From Streptomyces sp. NBC_00271 (GTDB lineage: Bacteria; Actinomycetota; Actinomycetes; Streptomycetales; Streptomycetaceae): 64,000 nt of DNA. Shown here one piece after another: positions 54,256 to 64,000 of this stretch. The position numbers were made by a program, and so were the translations under genes. The stretch's first letter is position 1; every line of letters starts with the position of its first letter. Location of the stretch: assembly GCF_036178845.1 (NCBI RefSeq), contig NZ_CP108070.1:4030001-4094000 (forward strand). The letters are read 5' to 3'. Under the pieces are notes generated by a model that was not told the DNA's origin, ran no database searches, and was given only the letters and a program-made list of their open reading frames with translations.

Positions 54256-54994
54256 CGCGGTAGTCGCGCAGGGCGAGCCGCAGCTTCTCGGTGTCGGCCG
54301 TGTCGCTCTCACCGGCTGCCTGCCAGGTCGTCCGCAGGTTGCGGCGCCGCCGGGTCATGGCGTCCGTGAACTCGGTGGTCAGCTCCTCCAGGACGTGGTC
54401 CGCCTCCTCGACGGACGCCCGCGGGCCGTCCACGAACCCACCGACGGCGTGCTGCATCCGCAACGAGTACTTGTCGCACTCGTCGTGCGACAGCAACGCA
54501 CCGTCGCCGTCTCCCTGCGCACCGCTACCGCGCTGCTCCGCGGGGGTGGGACCGCTCTGCCCGGCACGAGTGGGTTCACCCTGCGCACCGCGGGCGAACT
54601 CCGCTTCCTCGGCGCGCCTGGATTCCGGCTGCCCGGCGCGGGTGGGGTCACCGCCCTGCCCGGCGCGGGCGGAATCCGGCTGCATGGCGCGCATGGTTTC
54701 CCGCTGCCCGGCCCGCGTGTCGGCGCCCTGTCCGGAGCGGGTGTCGCGGTCGTCGGCGGGCATGCTCCGCGTGCCGCCGGCCGTCGAGCGGGACGGGTTC
54801 GCGGTCTCGCGGGACTCCATACCGCCGGGGGCTTCGCCGGGGTCGCGGACGGCCGGGTCGGCGGGGGTGCCGGATCCGGCCGACGGAGCGACCTGGGCGT
54901 CCTGGGCGTGCCGGTGGACGAGGGGGTCGACGTCGCCGCGACCCGTCATCGCCTCACGACGCGGAGTGTTCTCATTGCCGTTGTCCGAAGCCAT
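54227..54994 (-). CDS. Hypothetical protein with low-complexity RAGQ repeats
   Basis: 255 residues. Residues 1-165 are disordered, rich in Ala/Gly/Arg/Gln/Glu, with repeats such as TRAGQ, ARAGQGGDPTRAGQPESRRA and GEPTRAGQSGP. Residues 170-255 form a helical domain (SHDECDKYSLRMQHAVGGFV, then HVLEELTTEFTDAMTRRRRN). ATG 54994 follows GAGGAA at 9 nt. It is followed 13 bp away on the same strand after the next gene's stop, so the two may share transcription. No family recognised. Confidence 0.7.
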   Translation of the reverse strand: MASDNGNENTPRREAMTGRGDVDPLVHRHAQDAQVAPSAGSGTPADPAVRDPGEAPGGMESRETANPSRSTAGGTRSMPADDRDTRSGQGADTRAGQRETMRAMQPDSARAGQGGDPTRAGQPESRRAEEAEFARGAQGEPTRAGQSGPTPAEQRGSGAQGDGDGALLSHDECDKYSLRMQHAVGGFVDGPRASVEEADHVLEELTTEFTDAMTRRRRNLRTTWQAAGESDTADTEKLRLALRDYREVTERLLHL

Positions 54995-55007
54995 CTTCTT
55001 CACTTCC

Positions 55008-55667
55008 TCAACTCCCCTTCGCGTGACGCCTGGTCAGTACCGACGGAACATGGGCTCGGTGGGAACGCCCGTCCGGGACGGATGCCGCGGCGGGGGCGGT
55101 GTCCTGGCGGGCGTCGTCGCGAACCGGGGCCAGCAGCTCTTCGAACAGGGCGCGGGCCTCCACCATGGACGCGCGGAGCTCCTCCGTGCTGCCGTCGGCG
55201 CCCGCGGTGGGGGCGTACGTGGCCTGGTGGACGCGCCGGTAGCCGTGCAGATGGTGTCCGTGGTGGACGGAGAGCGCGTCGAGCTGTTCCTCGTAGCGCT
55301 CGCCGTCGGGGAAGCCGCGTGCGCCGGCCAGCTCGCCGACCAGCCGGTCCGCCTCGGCCACCGCCTCCTGGGGCGAGTCGACGAAGCGTTCCTGAACAAC
55401 CCCCCAGCGGGCCGCGTACTCGTCGCGGGCCGCGGGCTCCAGCGGCCGCTCACGCAGCGAGCCGTGTCGCTTCACCCGCTCGGCGAGGTCACGCTCGGCG
55501 GCCTTGGCGTCGCCGTCGTGCTGGGCGACGGCCCGGTCGTACTCGGGCCCGAAGCGCCGCCGCAGTGTGCTCCCGCCCTGCGGCCTGCGGGCCAAAAGGA
55601 TCAGCGCGGCCGCGACGACGGCGACCGCCACGATCACGATCAAAGCGATGATGAGGCCTGTGGACAT
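55008..55667 (-). CDS. Single-pass membrane protein, hypothetical
   Basis: 219 residues. ATG 55667 is chosen so the transmembrane helix lies near residues 4-26 (IIALIVIVAVAVVAAALILL), giving an N-out or N-in signal anchor. The rest is helical and charged (RRFGPEYDRAVAQHDGDAKA, AERVKRHGSLRERPLEPAAR, HHGHHLHGYRRVHQATY), probably cytoplasmic. It resembles the common Streptomyces small membrane proteins of unknown function. It lies upstream of the RAGQ-repeat gene with 13 bp between, likely co-transcribed. Confidence 0.72.
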   Translation of the reverse strand: MSTGLIIALIVIVAVAVVAAALILLARRPQGGSTLRRRFGPEYDRAVAQHDGDAKAAERDLAERVKRHGSLRERPLEPAARDEYAARWGVVQERFVDSPQEAVAEADRLVGELAGARGFPDGERYEEQLDALSVHHGHHLHGYRRVHQATYAPTAGADGSTEELRASMVEARALFEELLAPVRDDARQDTAPAAASVPDGRSHRAHVPSVLTRRHAKGS

Positions 55668-55800
55668 GGGTGCCTTCCGGGGTTCTCGACCCGACGGGCC
55701 GGTTCGAGGACCGGGTTGCCCGGAACCCCGCACTCAAACGAACCCCGCACCGGCGCCCCGCCGAAATCCGCTTGCGGCAGGGGGGCCGCGCCTCCCGACA

Positions 55801-56331
55801 ATGACGGCCATGACCTGGATCATCGCCCCCGAGCCCTTCGACTCGTCCGTCGCCGCCGCACTGTGGCGCGCGTACTACACGGAGGTCAGCGACCGCTGGT
55901 ACCTGCTGCACGAGGGGCACCCGACCGACCCCGAGGAACTGGAGCGGGAGATCGCGGCGACCCCGGGTGCCGAGTTCCAGGCACCCGGCGGGGTGCTGCT
56001 GGTCGCGCGGTACGGCGGCGACCCCGGCGGCATGGCCGGGGTGCGGATGCTCGACGCCACGACGGGTGAGCTGAAGCGCGTCTTCGTGCGCGAGCGGTTG
56101 CGCGGCACAGGCGGCGCGGCGCTGCTGCTCACGGCGGCCGAGGAGGCGGCGCGCGGCCTCGGCGCCGAGCGGCTGATCCTCGACACCCGGGGCGACCTGG
56201 TGGAAGCACGCGCCCTGTACGCGCGGCACGGCTACGAGGAGACCGAGCCGCACAACGACGAGACCTACGCCGACCACTGGTTCACGAAAGAGCTGAAGAA
56301 CACGAAAGAGCTGAAGAAGCTGACGCCCTGA
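55801..56331 (+). CDS. GNAT-family N-acetyltransferase
   Basis: 176 residues. Motif A of GNAT is RVFVRERLRGTGGAALLLTAAEEAA (pyrophosphate-binding RxxGxG), followed by LILDTRGDLVEARALYARHGYEE. ATG 55801 or 55810. It acetylates an unknown amine. The C-terminus carries a short duplicated KELKN/KELKK tail, giving a small sequence repeat. Confidence 0.88.
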   Translation: MTAMTWIIAPEPFDSSVAAALWRAYYTEVSDRWYLLHEGHPTDPEELEREIAATPGAEFQAPGGVLLVARYGGDPGGMAGVRMLDATTGELKRVFVRERLRGTGGAALLLTAAEEAARGLGAERLILDTRGDLVEARALYARHGYEETEPHNDETYADHWFTKELKNTKELKKLTP

Positions 56332-56364
56332 GGCCCGACGCAGGACTCACGCCGGTGTCCGGGC

Positions 56365-58557
<2,193 letters not shown>

Positions 58558-58686
58558 TTATGGCCTGTTGAAGCTTGTAACGGCTGCGGAAGGAGGGATT
58601 CCGGGGGCCCCTGGGAGAAGGTGTGGTGGATGTGACTAACCTCGGGAGTTCCGAGGGGGCGAGTCTCAGGGGGAGGGACCCAACGC

Positions 58687-59637
58687 GTGACTGAACCGAA
58701 CGGGCATGTCTGCCCCGAGTGCGCCGCGCCCCGGACGCCGGACGGCACCCCGTCCTGCGCCTGCACCCGGCGCGCGTCCGACGCCCTGCGCGACGCGCGC
58801 ACGGCGGAGGCGGCAGCGGCGGAGGACTTCGATCCCCTGCGCATCCGCCCGTACGTGGACCTGACGGCGAACGAGTCCGGCCCTGCCACCGTGCGCCTGC
58901 GTACGGTGCCGTCGGAGGCCCTCAGCGCCGTACAACACGTCGACTCCGCGAACTCCGCGAACGAGCCCCCGTACCCACCGCCGGCCTCCTTTCCGGAGGA
59001 ACCTCCCCGGCGCCGACGGCGTACGGCCCTGCTGGCCGTGACCGGGGCCGCGGTGGCGGTCGTGGCGGCGGCGGGGTTCGCGAGCGGGCTGTTCTCGTAC
59101 GACGCCCCCGCGCGGGAGCGGGCGCTGCCGGACGACGTACGGGCGAGCGTCCCGGACCCGTCACCGACGCCGACGTCGCCGTCGCCGCGACCGGGCTCGG
59201 GGTCGGGGTCGGCCCCCGAAAGCGCCGCACCCTCCACGACAACGACAAAGACAACGACGGCGCCATCCCCATCACCCAGCGGCAGTCCGTCCCCCTCGGC
59301 GTCGGCGACGCGATCGCAGCCGCCCACGTCCTCACCGTCAGCCACACCCACACCCACGCCCACCGCGGCTGCCTCGTTGGCGCCGGGCCAGGACTCCACG
59401 GGCGATCAGCCCGCCCAGACCCTGCGCCGCGGCGACCGGGGCTCCGAGGTCACCGAACTCCAACTGCGCCTGCGCCAGTTGTCCCTCTACACGGGCCAGT
59501 CCGACGGCACGTACTCCCGCCAGGTCGAGGACGCGGTACGCCGCTACCAGTGGGCCCGTGGCATCACGGGCGACAAGTCCGGGGTGTACGGGACGGCGAC
59601 ACGGGCGAGCCTCGAGGGCGAGACGCGGACGCCGTAG
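58687..59637 (+). CDS. Peptidoglycan-binding protein, membrane-anchored
   Basis: 316 residues. N-terminal zinc-ribbon-like cysteines (CPECAAP, CACTRRASD), a membrane helix near residues 115-138 (ALLAVTGAAVAVVAAAGFAS), a long Ser/Pro/Thr-rich linker (about 150-240), and a C-terminal PG_binding_1 domain (TLRRGDRGSEVTELQLRLRQ, YTGQSDGTYSRQVEDAVRRY). GTG 58687 follows GGGGGAGGGACC. It is surface-exposed, binding cell wall while presenting the cytoplasmic zinc ribbon to an unknown partner. Confidence 0.88.
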   Translation: MTEPNGHVCPECAAPRTPDGTPSCACTRRASDALRDARTAEAAAAEDFDPLRIRPYVDLTANESGPATVRLRTVPSEALSAVQHVDSANSANEPPYPPPASFPEEPPRRRRRTALLAVTGAAVAVVAAAGFASGLFSYDAPARERALPDDVRASVPDPSPTPTSPSPRPGSGSGSAPESAAPSTTTTKTTTAPSPSPSGSPSPSASATRSQPPTSSPSATPTPTPTAAASLAPGQDSTGDQPAQTLRRGDRGSEVTELQLRLRQLSLYTGQSDGTYSRQVEDAVRRYQWARGITGDKSGVYGTATRASLEGETRTP

Positions 59638-59639
59638 GG

Positions 59640-59950
59640 GTTCGACGGGTTCTTCGACTGCGACCCGCGGGGGCTGATCGCGCAGTTCCCCGCGCCCCCT
59701 GAGACCGGGGCTTCGCCCCGGATCCCCCGCCCACCCGGATCTGCTCGGCTGCGGGCCGGTGGGGGTTGCTCGCGCAGTTCCCCGCGCCCCTGACGGGGCG
59801 CTCTATTCAGCGCCGGTTCACGTGTTCAGCCCGTCCGGCGTTTGAGGACGAGGCCGTTCAGGCCGATGGGGGTCTGGGGGCGGAGCCCCCAGTGGGGTCG
59901 AAGGGGCGGAGCCCCTGGGGATGGGACGGGTAGGGGCGGCGGGGGCGAGG
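59640..59950. repeat. Streptomyces-type intergenic repeat block
   Basis: Between the stop at 59637 and the HAD gene lie two copies of CGCGCAGTTCCCCGCGCCCC (near 59678 and 59772) with flanking palindromes (GGGGCTTCGCCCC). They are followed by GTCCGGCGTTTGAGGACGAG and GGGGGCGGAGCCCCC / GGGGCGGAGCCCC hairpins. This composite is familiar as a dispersed repeat in Streptomyces intergenic regions. No gene is seen in it. Confidence 0.75.
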
Positions 59951-59960
59951 AAACCGAGGG

Positions 59961-60620
59961 TCAGGCGATGTGCAGGCGTATCGTCCCGCCCCCGACAACC
60001 TCCACCCGCACCTGCGTCAGATCACGCACAACGACATCCGGCCGATGAAAGCCGGCCCGGGGCCCCACCCCGACCACCCGCATCCCGGCCCCCCGCCCAG
60101 CAGCAATCCCGGCCCCCGAATCCTCGAAGACCACACACTCCTCAGGCGCCACACCCAACTCGGCAGCCCCCTTCAGAAAACCCTCGGGATCAGGCTTGCT
60201 CGCACCGACGGACTCCGCGGTGACCCGCACATCCGGCAACCCCAGCCCGGCGGCAGCCATCCGCGCCGTGGACAACCCCACATCCGCGGAGGTGACAAGG
60301 GCATGCGGCACCCCCTCCAGCGAGGCAAGAAACTCCGCGGCACCCGGAATCGCGACGACCCCGTCCATGTCCGCGGTCTCCTCGGCGAGCATGCGCGCGT
60401 TGTCGGCGTAGTTCTGCTCCATGGGCCGGTTCGGCAGCAGCACCGCCATCGACGCGTACCCCTGCCGCCCGTGGACGACCTTCATGACCTCGTCCCCGTC
60501 CAACCCGTGCCGCTCGGCCCAGCGACGCCAGCAGCGCTCGACCACGGCGTCCGAGTTGACGAGGGTGCCGTCCATGTCGAGCAGGAGGGCGCGGGCGGTC
60601 AGAACGGTGGTGGCCGTCAT
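59961..60620 (-). CDS. HAD-family phosphatase (HAD-IA)
   Basis: 219 residues from ATG 60620. Motif I LLLDMDGTLVNSD, motif II LVTSADVGL, motif III Lys in GASKPDPEGF and motif IV VVFEDSGAGIAAG are all present, with a helical cap domain, as in beta-phosphoglucomutase and sugar-phosphate phosphatases. An A/T-rich candidate operator lies about 115 bp upstream. Alternative start ATG 60638. Confidence 0.9.
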   Translation of the reverse strand: MTATTVLTARALLLDMDGTLVNSDAVVERCWRRWAERHGLDGDEVMKVVHGRQGYASMAVLLPNRPMEQNYADNARMLAEETADMDGVVAIPGAAEFLASLEGVPHALVTSADVGLSTARMAAAGLGLPDVRVTAESVGASKPDPEGFLKGAAELGVAPEECVVFEDSGAGIAAGRGAGMRVVGVGPRAGFHRPDVVVRDLTQVRVEVVGGGTIRLHIA

Positions 60621-60734
60621 CGGCAGGCTCCAGAGCATGGGGGAAGGGGCCGGGGGCGTCCATTGGATCAGCACCGGGTCCCCCGGGGACAAGGCGGCCC
60701 CGCCCGCCGGTCAGGGAGTGCGGACGGGAGCCAC

Positions 60735-60762
60735 TTTGTTTCTCTACGATACAAAACGAGAG
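60735..60762. promoter_or_regulatory. A/T-rich candidate operator upstream of the HAD gene
   Basis: TTTGTTTCTCTACGATACAA followed by AACGAGAG is a conspicuous A/T-rich island with a TTTGT..ACAAA inverted arm. On the minus strand it has a TATCGT -10-like element. It could be a TetR-type site or the HAD promoter; evidence is composition only. Confidence 0.35.
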
Positions 60763-60820
60763 GGACCGGCGCCACCACCTCCGACCAGGACGACACCCCG
60801 ACAAGCGGGGCCCCGTCGAC

Positions 60821-61402
60821 TCAGGCCGCCACCGCCTCGTACAGACTCCAGACACCCAGCGCCAGCATCAGCATGGCCGCGACCTTGGTGATGAGCTCCA
60901 GCGGAACCCGCTTCATCAGCGCCTTGCCGCCGACGATGCCGAGTCCGGCCACCGCCCACAGCGCGAGCACCGCACCGAGGCCGACCGAGAGCGGGTCGTC
61001 GTACCGGGCCGCGAGGTTCGCCGTCATGATCTGCGTGAGGTCACCGAACTCGGCCACCAGGATGAGCATGAAGCCCGCCCCCGAGACCTTCCAGAAGCTC
61101 TGGTTCGCGGGATCGCGGACCTCCTCCTCGTCCTCGCCCTTCTTCAGGAGCAGCACGGCGGCACCGGCGAGGAACAGCACACCCGTGATCGCGTGCACGA
61201 TCTGCTGCGGCAGCAGGGTCAGCACACTACCCGCGGCGACGGCGAGCGCGACGTGCACGGCGAAGGCGGCGGCGACGCCGGCGAAGACGTACGAGGCGCG
61301 GTAACGGGTACCGAGGACGAGCCCGGCGAGCGCGGTCTTGTCCGGCAGCTCGGCGAGGAAGACGACGCCGAAGACGAGCGCCATCACGGTGATGCTGATC
61401 AA
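60821..61402 (-). CDS. TMEM165/GDT1-family Mn2+ exporter
   Basis: 193 residues, about six helices in two homologous halves, each with the family's acidic motif: AELPDKTALAGLVLG and VAEFGDLTQIMTANLAA. A charged loop KKGEDEEEVRD separates the halves. Members transport Mn2+ (and Ca2+), and bacterial ones are commonly governed by the yybP-ykoY Mn riboswitch, which is present upstream. Start ATG 61402. Confidence 0.93.
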   Translation of the reverse strand: MISITVMALVFGVVFLAELPDKTALAGLVLGTRYRASYVFAGVAAAFAVHVALAVAAGSVLTLLPQQIVHAITGVLFLAGAAVLLLKKGEDEEEVRDPANQSFWKVSGAGFMLILVAEFGDLTQIMTANLAARYDDPLSVGLGAVLALWAVAGLGIVGGKALMKRVPLELITKVAAMLMLALGVWSLYEAVAA

Positions 61403-61514
61403 AATCCCTCAATCGGTCGGGGCTGCCCCACCGAGAGTGCTGTGACTGCTACGCGACACCTCGGCACGGCAGCACACATCGGCGCCCGCACGAGGACGTA
61501 CGCACGGACAGTGC

Positions 61515-61625
61515 ACTGCTCTGCCGAAGGTCTCGCTGGCCGACCGTGACGGTCTGCCTCCGGGCGCCGGCTCAGACGAGCTGAGCAGTATGTCGACGGT
61601 CCGGCGAAGAGCTACTCCCCTTCTG
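61515..61625 (-). promoter_or_regulatory. Mn2+-sensing yybP-ykoY riboswitch
   Basis: On the minus strand the core appears in order: AAGGGGAGTAGC (61611-61622), GTCGACATACTG and CCAGCGAGACCTTCGGC (about 61525-61541), the two internal loops that meet to bind Mn2+. It precedes the TMEM165-like exporter gene by about 115 nt, an expression platform with GC-rich hairpins (for example GGGGCAGCCCC near the start). Boundaries are approximate. Confidence 0.88.
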
Positions 61626-61757
61626 CGCCATCCATCGTACGGGATGACGAAACGGGCCGGACAGGGCCATAGGTCCCGGGCCCCTCGGACCGGCCACACC
61701 GGGGCACCCTCGGAGCCCGCGCCCCCAGATTCACAGAAACCGGTTGCCCCGAACCCC

Positions 61758-61786
61758 TTGGCATGTCATGCGCACGTCACTAGCTT
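61758..61786 (+). promoter_or_regulatory. Housekeeping promoter for the HNH nuclease gene
   Basis: TTGGCA (61758-61763) and TAGCTT (61781-61786) are exactly 17 bp apart, a good HrdB-type promoter. It would give an 80-nt leader before the ATG at 61873. Confidence 0.6.
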
Positions 61787-61872
61787 CTTACCTGCCTCAC
61801 ACCTTCCGGAAATGCGGCACCGCGAGCATGGGCCCGCTCGCCCCAACGTCCCCCCACCTCAAGGGAGTTCGC

Positions 61873-62517
61873 ATGCCAAAGGTCTACGCGCGTCGACGGC
61901 TGAGCATACTCGCAGCCTTCACCGGCCTGATAGCCATGGTCGGGATTTTCAACGGCCCGACCGCCTCCGCCGCGCTCCCCACGCCGGTCAGCGCCGCCAC
62001 CGCGCGCACCTACCTCGCCTCGCTCACCGTGGCGACGGAGAGCCGCACCGGCTACGACCGTGATCTCTTCCCCACCTGGATCACCATCAGCGGCACCTGC
62101 AACACCCGTGAGTACGTCCTCAAGCGCGACGGTTCGAACGTCGTCACCAACTCCGCCTGCACCGCCACCAGCGGCAGCTGGTACTCGGTCTACGACGGCG
62201 CCACCTGGACCGCCGCCTCCGACCTCGACATCGACCACCTCGTCCCGCTCGCCGAGGCCTGGGACTCCGGCGCCAGCGCCTGGACCACCGCCCAGCGCCA
62301 GGCCTTCGCCAACGACGTGACCCGTCCGCAGCTCATCGCCGTCACGGACAACGTGAACCAACAGAAGAGCGACCAGGACCCGGCCGAGTGGATGCCCCCG
62401 CTCAGCTCCTACGCCTGCACCTACGTCCGCGCCTGGGTCCAGGTGAAGTACTACTACAACCTCAAGGTCGACTCGGCGGAGAAGAGCAAGCTCAGCTCGG
62501 TCCTCAGCGGCTGCTGA
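61873..62517 (+). CDS. Secreted HNH-type nuclease (DUF1524/GmrSD C-terminal-like)
   Basis: 214 residues. Signal peptide to about residue 35 (LSILAAFTGLIAMVGIFNGP, TASAALPTP), then a DUF1524 domain with ASDLDIDHLVPLAEAWDSG and TDNVNQQKSDQDPAEWMPP, whose His, Asn and Lys/Asp residues form the HNH catalytic site, plus four cysteines likely in disulfides. It probably degrades extracellular DNA. ATG 61873 follows AAGGGAG. Confidence 0.93.
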   Translation: MPKVYARRRLSILAAFTGLIAMVGIFNGPTASAALPTPVSAATARTYLASLTVATESRTGYDRDLFPTWITISGTCNTREYVLKRDGSNVVTNSACTATSGSWYSVYDGATWTAASDLDIDHLVPLAEAWDSGASAWTTAQRQAFANDVTRPQLIAVTDNVNQQKSDQDPAEWMPPLSSYACTYVRAWVQVKYYYNLKVDSAEKSKLSSVLSGC

Positions 62518-62650
62518 TCCCCGCACCGATCCCCACACCTCTCCCCCCACGGGTCCCCACCGGTCCCCTCCCCCCACGGAAACCGGCGCAGTTCCCGGAA
62601 CCTCCCCGCTCCTCTCCGTCGTTCCGTACCGTACGGGGCGACGGAGAGGG

Positions 62651-64000
62651 GTGATCACCTTGGCGGAGCTGCGCCTGGGACCGCTGTTGAGGTACGTCGA
62701 CGGCTCGTCCGCGACCTTCTGGGTCGAGGCGAGCCGTCCGTGCACCGCCGAGGTGCGCTGCGCCGACGGCGCCCGCGGCTCGGCCCGCACCTTCCAAGTC
62801 GCAGGTCACCACTACGCGTTGGTGCCGGTGAGCGGCCTGACCCCGGGCGCGGACACCGCCTACGAGGTGCTGCTGGACGGCGCCGGTGTCTGGCCGCTGC
62901 CCGGCTCCCCCTTCCCGCCCTCCGTCGTCCGCACCCGGGGCGAGGAGGACGCCGTCCGAGTCACCTTCGGCTCCTGCCGCTGGGCCGCGCCGCCCGCGGA
63001 CGAGAAGGACCCGGTCGGACCCGACGCGCTGGACACACTGGCGGCCCGTATCGCGGGCGAGCCCGAGAGCGAACGGCCGGACGTCCTGCTCCTGTTGGGC
63101 GACCAGGTGTACGCGGACGAGACCTCGAAGGCCACCCAGCGCTGGCTCGCCGCCCGCCGCAACCTCGCCGACCCCCCGGGCGACCAGGTCGCGGACTACG
63201 AGGAGTACACCCGCCTCTACTACGAATCCTGGCTCGACCCGGAAGTGCGCTGGCTGCTGTCGACCGTGCCGAGCTGCATGATCTTCGACGATCACGACGT
63301 CATCGACGACTGGAACACCAGCGCCTCCTGGCTCGCCGACATGCGGGCCACGGCGTGGTGGCGCGAGCGGCTGCTGAGCGGTCTGATGTCGTACTGGGTC
63401 CACCAGCACCTCGGCAACCTCTCACCGCGTGAACTCGCCGAGGACGCCCTGTACGCCGCCGTCCGCGAGACCCCCGACGGAACCGACGTGCTGAGCGCCT
63501 TCGCCGCCCAGTCCGACGCCGACCCGGCCTCCGTCCGCTGGAGCTACCGCCGCGACTTCGGCCGCGTACGGCTGCTGATGGTGGACACCCGGGCGGCCCG
63601 CGTGCTGGCCGAGGACCGGCGGGCGATGCTGGACGCGGGCGAGGAGCGGTGGCTGCGCGAGCAGGCGCTGGACGCGCCGGGCTCCTGCGACCACCTCCTG
63701 ATCGGCACCTCACTGCCCTGGCTGCTCCCCCACCTCGTGCACGACGCCGAGGCATGGGACGCCGCCCTGTGCCGGGGTGAACGGGGCGCGCGCTGGGCCC
63801 GGTTCGGGGAGAGGCTGCGCCGCCGGGCCGACCTCGAGCACTGGGCTGCCTTCCCCGCGTCCTTCGCCGCGCTCGCGGAGCTGATCGCCGAGGCCGGTTC
63901 CGGACCGGACGCCCCGGCGACGGTGTCCGTGCTGTCCGGAGACGTCCACCATGCCTACATCGCCGAGCCCCGGTGGCCTTCCGGGACCCCGGGGGCGCCC
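62651..64000 (+). CDS. PhoD-like alkaline phosphatase/phosphodiesterase, 3' end outside window
   Basis: At least 450 residues, open at the right edge. An Ig-like N-terminal domain (VDGSSATFWVEASRPCTAEV) precedes a metallophosphatase domain: FGSCRWAAPP, LLLLGDQVYADETS, MIFDDHDVIDDWN, LLMVDTRAAR and LSGDVHHAYIAE. The D-x-H and GD residues form the metal site of PhoD phosphatases. No Tat signal is seen at the start, so this member may be cytoplasmic. GTG 62651 is used (GGAGAGGG directly before it); TTG 62660 is possible. It hydrolyses phosphate esters. Confidence 0.9.
   Translation, partial: MITLAELRLGPLLRYVDGSSATFWVEASRPCTAEVRCADGARGSARTFQVAGHHYALVPVSGLTPGADTAYEVLLDGAGVWPLPGSPFPPSVVRTRGEEDAVRVTFGSCRWAAPPADEKDPVGPDALDTLAARIAGEPESERPDVLLLLGDQVYADETSKATQRWLAARRNLADPPGDQVADYEEYTRLYYESWLDPEVRWLLSTVPSCMIFDDHDVIDDWNTSASWLADMRATAWWRERLLSGLMSYWVHQHLGNLSPRELAEDALYAAVRETPDGTDVLSAFAAQSDADPASVRWSYRRDFGRVRLLMVDTRAARVLAEDRRAMLDAGEERWLREQALDAPGSCDHLLIGTSLPWLLPHLVHDAEAWDAALCRGERGARWARFGERLRRRADLEHWAAFPASFAALAELIAEAGSGPDAPATVSVLSGDVHHAYIAEPRWPSGTPGAP

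Overview
The window is chromosomal DNA from a Streptomyces or close relative. It is GC-rich with strong third-position GC bias and frequent GTG starts. Several short-leader or leaderless promoters, GTGA/ATGA stop-start overlaps, a HATPase/Scr1-type XRE/DUF397 trio, F420-dependent oxidoreductase and SCO2322-type genes all fit. About 56 protein genes are supported. I saw no rRNA, tRNA, CRISPR array, transposase or phage gene, so this looks like core or core-adjacent chromosome.

Layout. 1-1.7 kb: end of an alcohol dehydrogenase and a MaoC (ChsH3-like) hydratase, behind a KstR-type operator. 1.8-7.3 kb: an ABC exporter with its sensor kinase and response regulator, split by a secreted GH54 arabinofuranosidase on the other strand that has three 23-bp direct repeats upstream. 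7.3-10.2 kb: ECF sigma factor with its partner and a drug-type MFS pump. 10.3-11.5 kb: Ltp1-like thiolase with a perfect KstR box. 11.7-18.9 kb: MFS pump, methyltransferase, cell-wall amidase, DUF5336 protein, F420 oxidoreductase and small proteins. 18.9-26.8 kb: a glycosyltransferase/methyltransferase/toroid operon divergent from kstR, an expanded TPP-riboswitch-like RNA, then ferredoxin, aldehyde dehydrogenase, metallo-hydrolase and SnoaL-like genes. 26.8-31.5 kb: NB-ARC/TPR regulator, PP2C phosphatase, M48 protease. 31.6-37.4 kb: a cobalamin-riboswitch-controlled operon of two surface-anchored transcobalamin-like proteins plus a complete ECF transporter. 37.7-44.1 kb: lytic transglycosylase-like protein, a candidate contractile-injection-system effector, DUF1275 protein, esterase, regulatory trio. 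44-46.7 kb: divergent fadA5-cyp125 pair with two KstR-like boxes. 46.9-64 kb: two polytopic glycosyltransferase-like proteins, transporters, an O-methyltransferase, a GNAT, a pump with a C-terminal winged helix, a Mn-riboswitch/TMEM165 exporter, a secreted HNH nuclease and a partial PhoD-type phosphatase.

How it works together. Six copies of a TNNAACNNGTTNNA-like box (three perfect, three with one mismatch) sit before the sterol-degradation genes and beside kstR. This makes the window a dispersed KstR regulon for sterol side-chain catabolism. A second unit is the B12-acquisition operon, where the two halves of a transcobalamin-like binder appear as separate surface proteins. Three riboswitch-like RNAs (cobalamin, manganese, and an apparently orphan TPP-like element) and several unassigned operator-like repeats complete the regulatory picture. 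Homology statements come from reading the translated sequence and from memory of the families; no database search was run.
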